Assembly (NCBI GenBank): GCA_963582805.1
Contig: CAUZTZ010000251.1
Coordinates: forward strand, 1 to 6,633
Origin: GCA-2687515 sp963582805
GTDB taxonomy: Bacteria > Pseudomonadota > Alphaproteobacteria > Rhodospirillales > UBA2165
Reading direction: 5' to 3'
Length of the DNA stretch: 6,633 bases
A model generated the notes under the pieces. The model saw nothing but the letters and a program-made list of their open reading frames with translations, was not told the DNA's origin and made no database searches. A program made the translations under genes and the position numbers. The first letter of the stretch is position 1. Each line of letters begins with the position of its first letter. Below, in pieces: positions 6,321 to 6,633 of the stretch.

Positions 6321-6348
6321 GCAAAGGATCACCCCATTCCGGCCCAGG

Positions 6349-6371
6349 CGGGCAAAATATTATTTTGCGCG
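6349..6371. repeat. 23-bp imperfect palindrome, candidate operator
   Basis: The core GCAAAATA-T-TATTTTGC (6352-6368) is a perfect inverted repeat around one base. After one mismatch on each side it extends by CG/CG to 6349 and 6371. With a single-base centre it cannot form an ordinary RNA hairpin of full length, so it fits a DNA site for a dimeric regulator. It lies about 30 bp upstream of the candidate promoter of the PCMT-like gene. Confidence 0.5.
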
Positions 6372-6374
6372 AGG

Positions 6375-6399
6375 CTGGTCTTAAAGGGTTCTTGACCAG
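6375..6399. repeat. Inverted repeat CTGGTC/GACCAG between the divergent genes
   Basis: CTGGTC (6375-6380) and GACCAG (6394-6399) are perfect inverted arms. Inside them AAG and CTT can add three pairs with a 3-nt bulge and a 4-nt loop. The right arm overlaps the -35 box proposed for the tRNA promoter. No U-tract follows on either strand, so a terminator is unlikely. Confidence 0.42.
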
Positions 6400-6418
6400 T
6401 TCGGGCGCAACGTCTAAT
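6392..6418 (+). promoter_or_regulatory. Candidate promoter of the tRNA-Cys/tRNA-Asn unit
   Basis: TTGACC (6392-6397, five of six to the -35 consensus) is followed by TCTAAT (6413-6418, five of six to the -10). The 15-bp spacer is shorter than ideal. Transcription would start near 6425 and leave a 5' leader of about 40 nt for RNase P to remove before tRNA-Cys. Confidence 0.42.
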
Positions 6419-6462
6419 TTCTGCAGCCTTCGATCAGCGCCAATCAGGAGGTGCCCTGGAAC

Positions 6463-6536
6463 GGCGCGGTGGCGGAGTGGCTACGCAGCGGCCTGCAAAG
6501 CCGTGAACACCGGTTCGATTCCGGTCCGCGCCTCCA
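6463..6536 (+). tRNA. tRNA-Cys (anticodon GCA)
   Basis: A complete cloverleaf can be folded by eye. The acceptor arms GGCGCGG and CCGCGCC pair over seven bases. The D stem is GCG/CGC, and the anticodon stem GCGGC/GCCGT has one G-U pair. The loop CTGCAAA holds GCA at 6495-6497. The T stem ACCGG/CCGGT closes the loop TTCGATT. The discriminator base is T (U73), the known cysteine identity element, and the 3' CCA is encoded at 6534-6536. It reads the UGU and UGC codons. Confidence 0.96.
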
Positions 6537-6546
6537 ACAGTTTTAT

Positions 6547-6621
6547 TCCGGCGTAGCTCAATGGTAGAGCGAGCGGCTGTTAACCGCTAGGTTGTAAGTT
6601 CGAGTCTTACCGCCGGAGCCA
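6547..6621 (+). tRNA. tRNA-Asn (anticodon GTT)
   Basis: The acceptor arms TCCGGCG and CGCCGGA pair over seven bases. The D stem is GCTC/GAGC, and the anticodon stem AGCGG/CCGCT closes the loop CTGTTAA, with GTT at 6579-6581. The T stem is GTAAG/CTTAC around TTCGAGT. The discriminator is G, as in asparagine tRNAs, and CCA is encoded at 6619-6621. It starts 10 nt after tRNA-Cys, with no room for a promoter, so the two are probably cut from one precursor. It reads AAU and AAC codons. Confidence 0.97.
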
Positions 6622-6633
6622 AATCACAGAAAG

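Noticed and set aside
6296..6556. 86-codon plus-strand frame
   Set aside because: It runs through the whole of tRNA-Cys and into tRNA-Asn and has no ribosome-binding site, so it is a chance frame.

Overview
The window looks like a piece of an alphaproteobacterial chromosome, probably from the Rhodospirillales or a related order. The grounds are high GC with strong third-position GC bias, a PopZ/DUF2497 polar-organizer gene (a family essentially confined to Alphaproteobacteria), and the neighbourhood pcm-like methyltransferase - tolC - popZ - valS, which I recall as a common alphaproteobacterial gene order. I see no mobile element, CRISPR array or obvious foreign gene cluster. It is a housekeeping region.

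Layout. Positions 1-69 may hold the last codons of a plus-strand gene entering from the left. Positions 70-281 are an AT-rich intergenic stretch with short palindromes and two near-CtrA boxes. Four genes follow, all on the minus strand, so they read from right to left: the PCMT-family methyltransferase (5614-6267), a TolC-family outer-membrane channel (3946-5346), PopZ (3068-3811) and valyl-tRNA synthetase (282-2933). The gaps between them are 267, 134 and 134 bp, each large enough for its own promoter or terminator, so a single tight operon is not evident. At the right edge, tRNA-Cys(GCA) and tRNA-Asn(GTT) lie on the plus strand, 10 nt apart and probably co-transcribed. They are divergent from the methyltransferase, and the shared 195-bp spacer holds two neighbouring inverted repeats.

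How the parts relate. ValS and the two tRNAs serve translation. PopZ organises the cell pole and chromosome anchoring. TolC is the outer-membrane exit duct for type I secretion or efflux; its inner-membrane and periplasmic partners are not in the window. The methyltransferase resembles protein-L-isoaspartate O-methyltransferase but has lost the signature substrate-binding TIS motif, so its substrate is uncertain.

The points most worth following are the PopZ linker, encoded by a 6-bp tandem repeat giving alternating Pro-Glu and followed by nine consecutive prolines; the divergent PCMT-like protein; and the palindromes between that gene and the tRNAs. I did not find a convincing undescribed multi-gene system.
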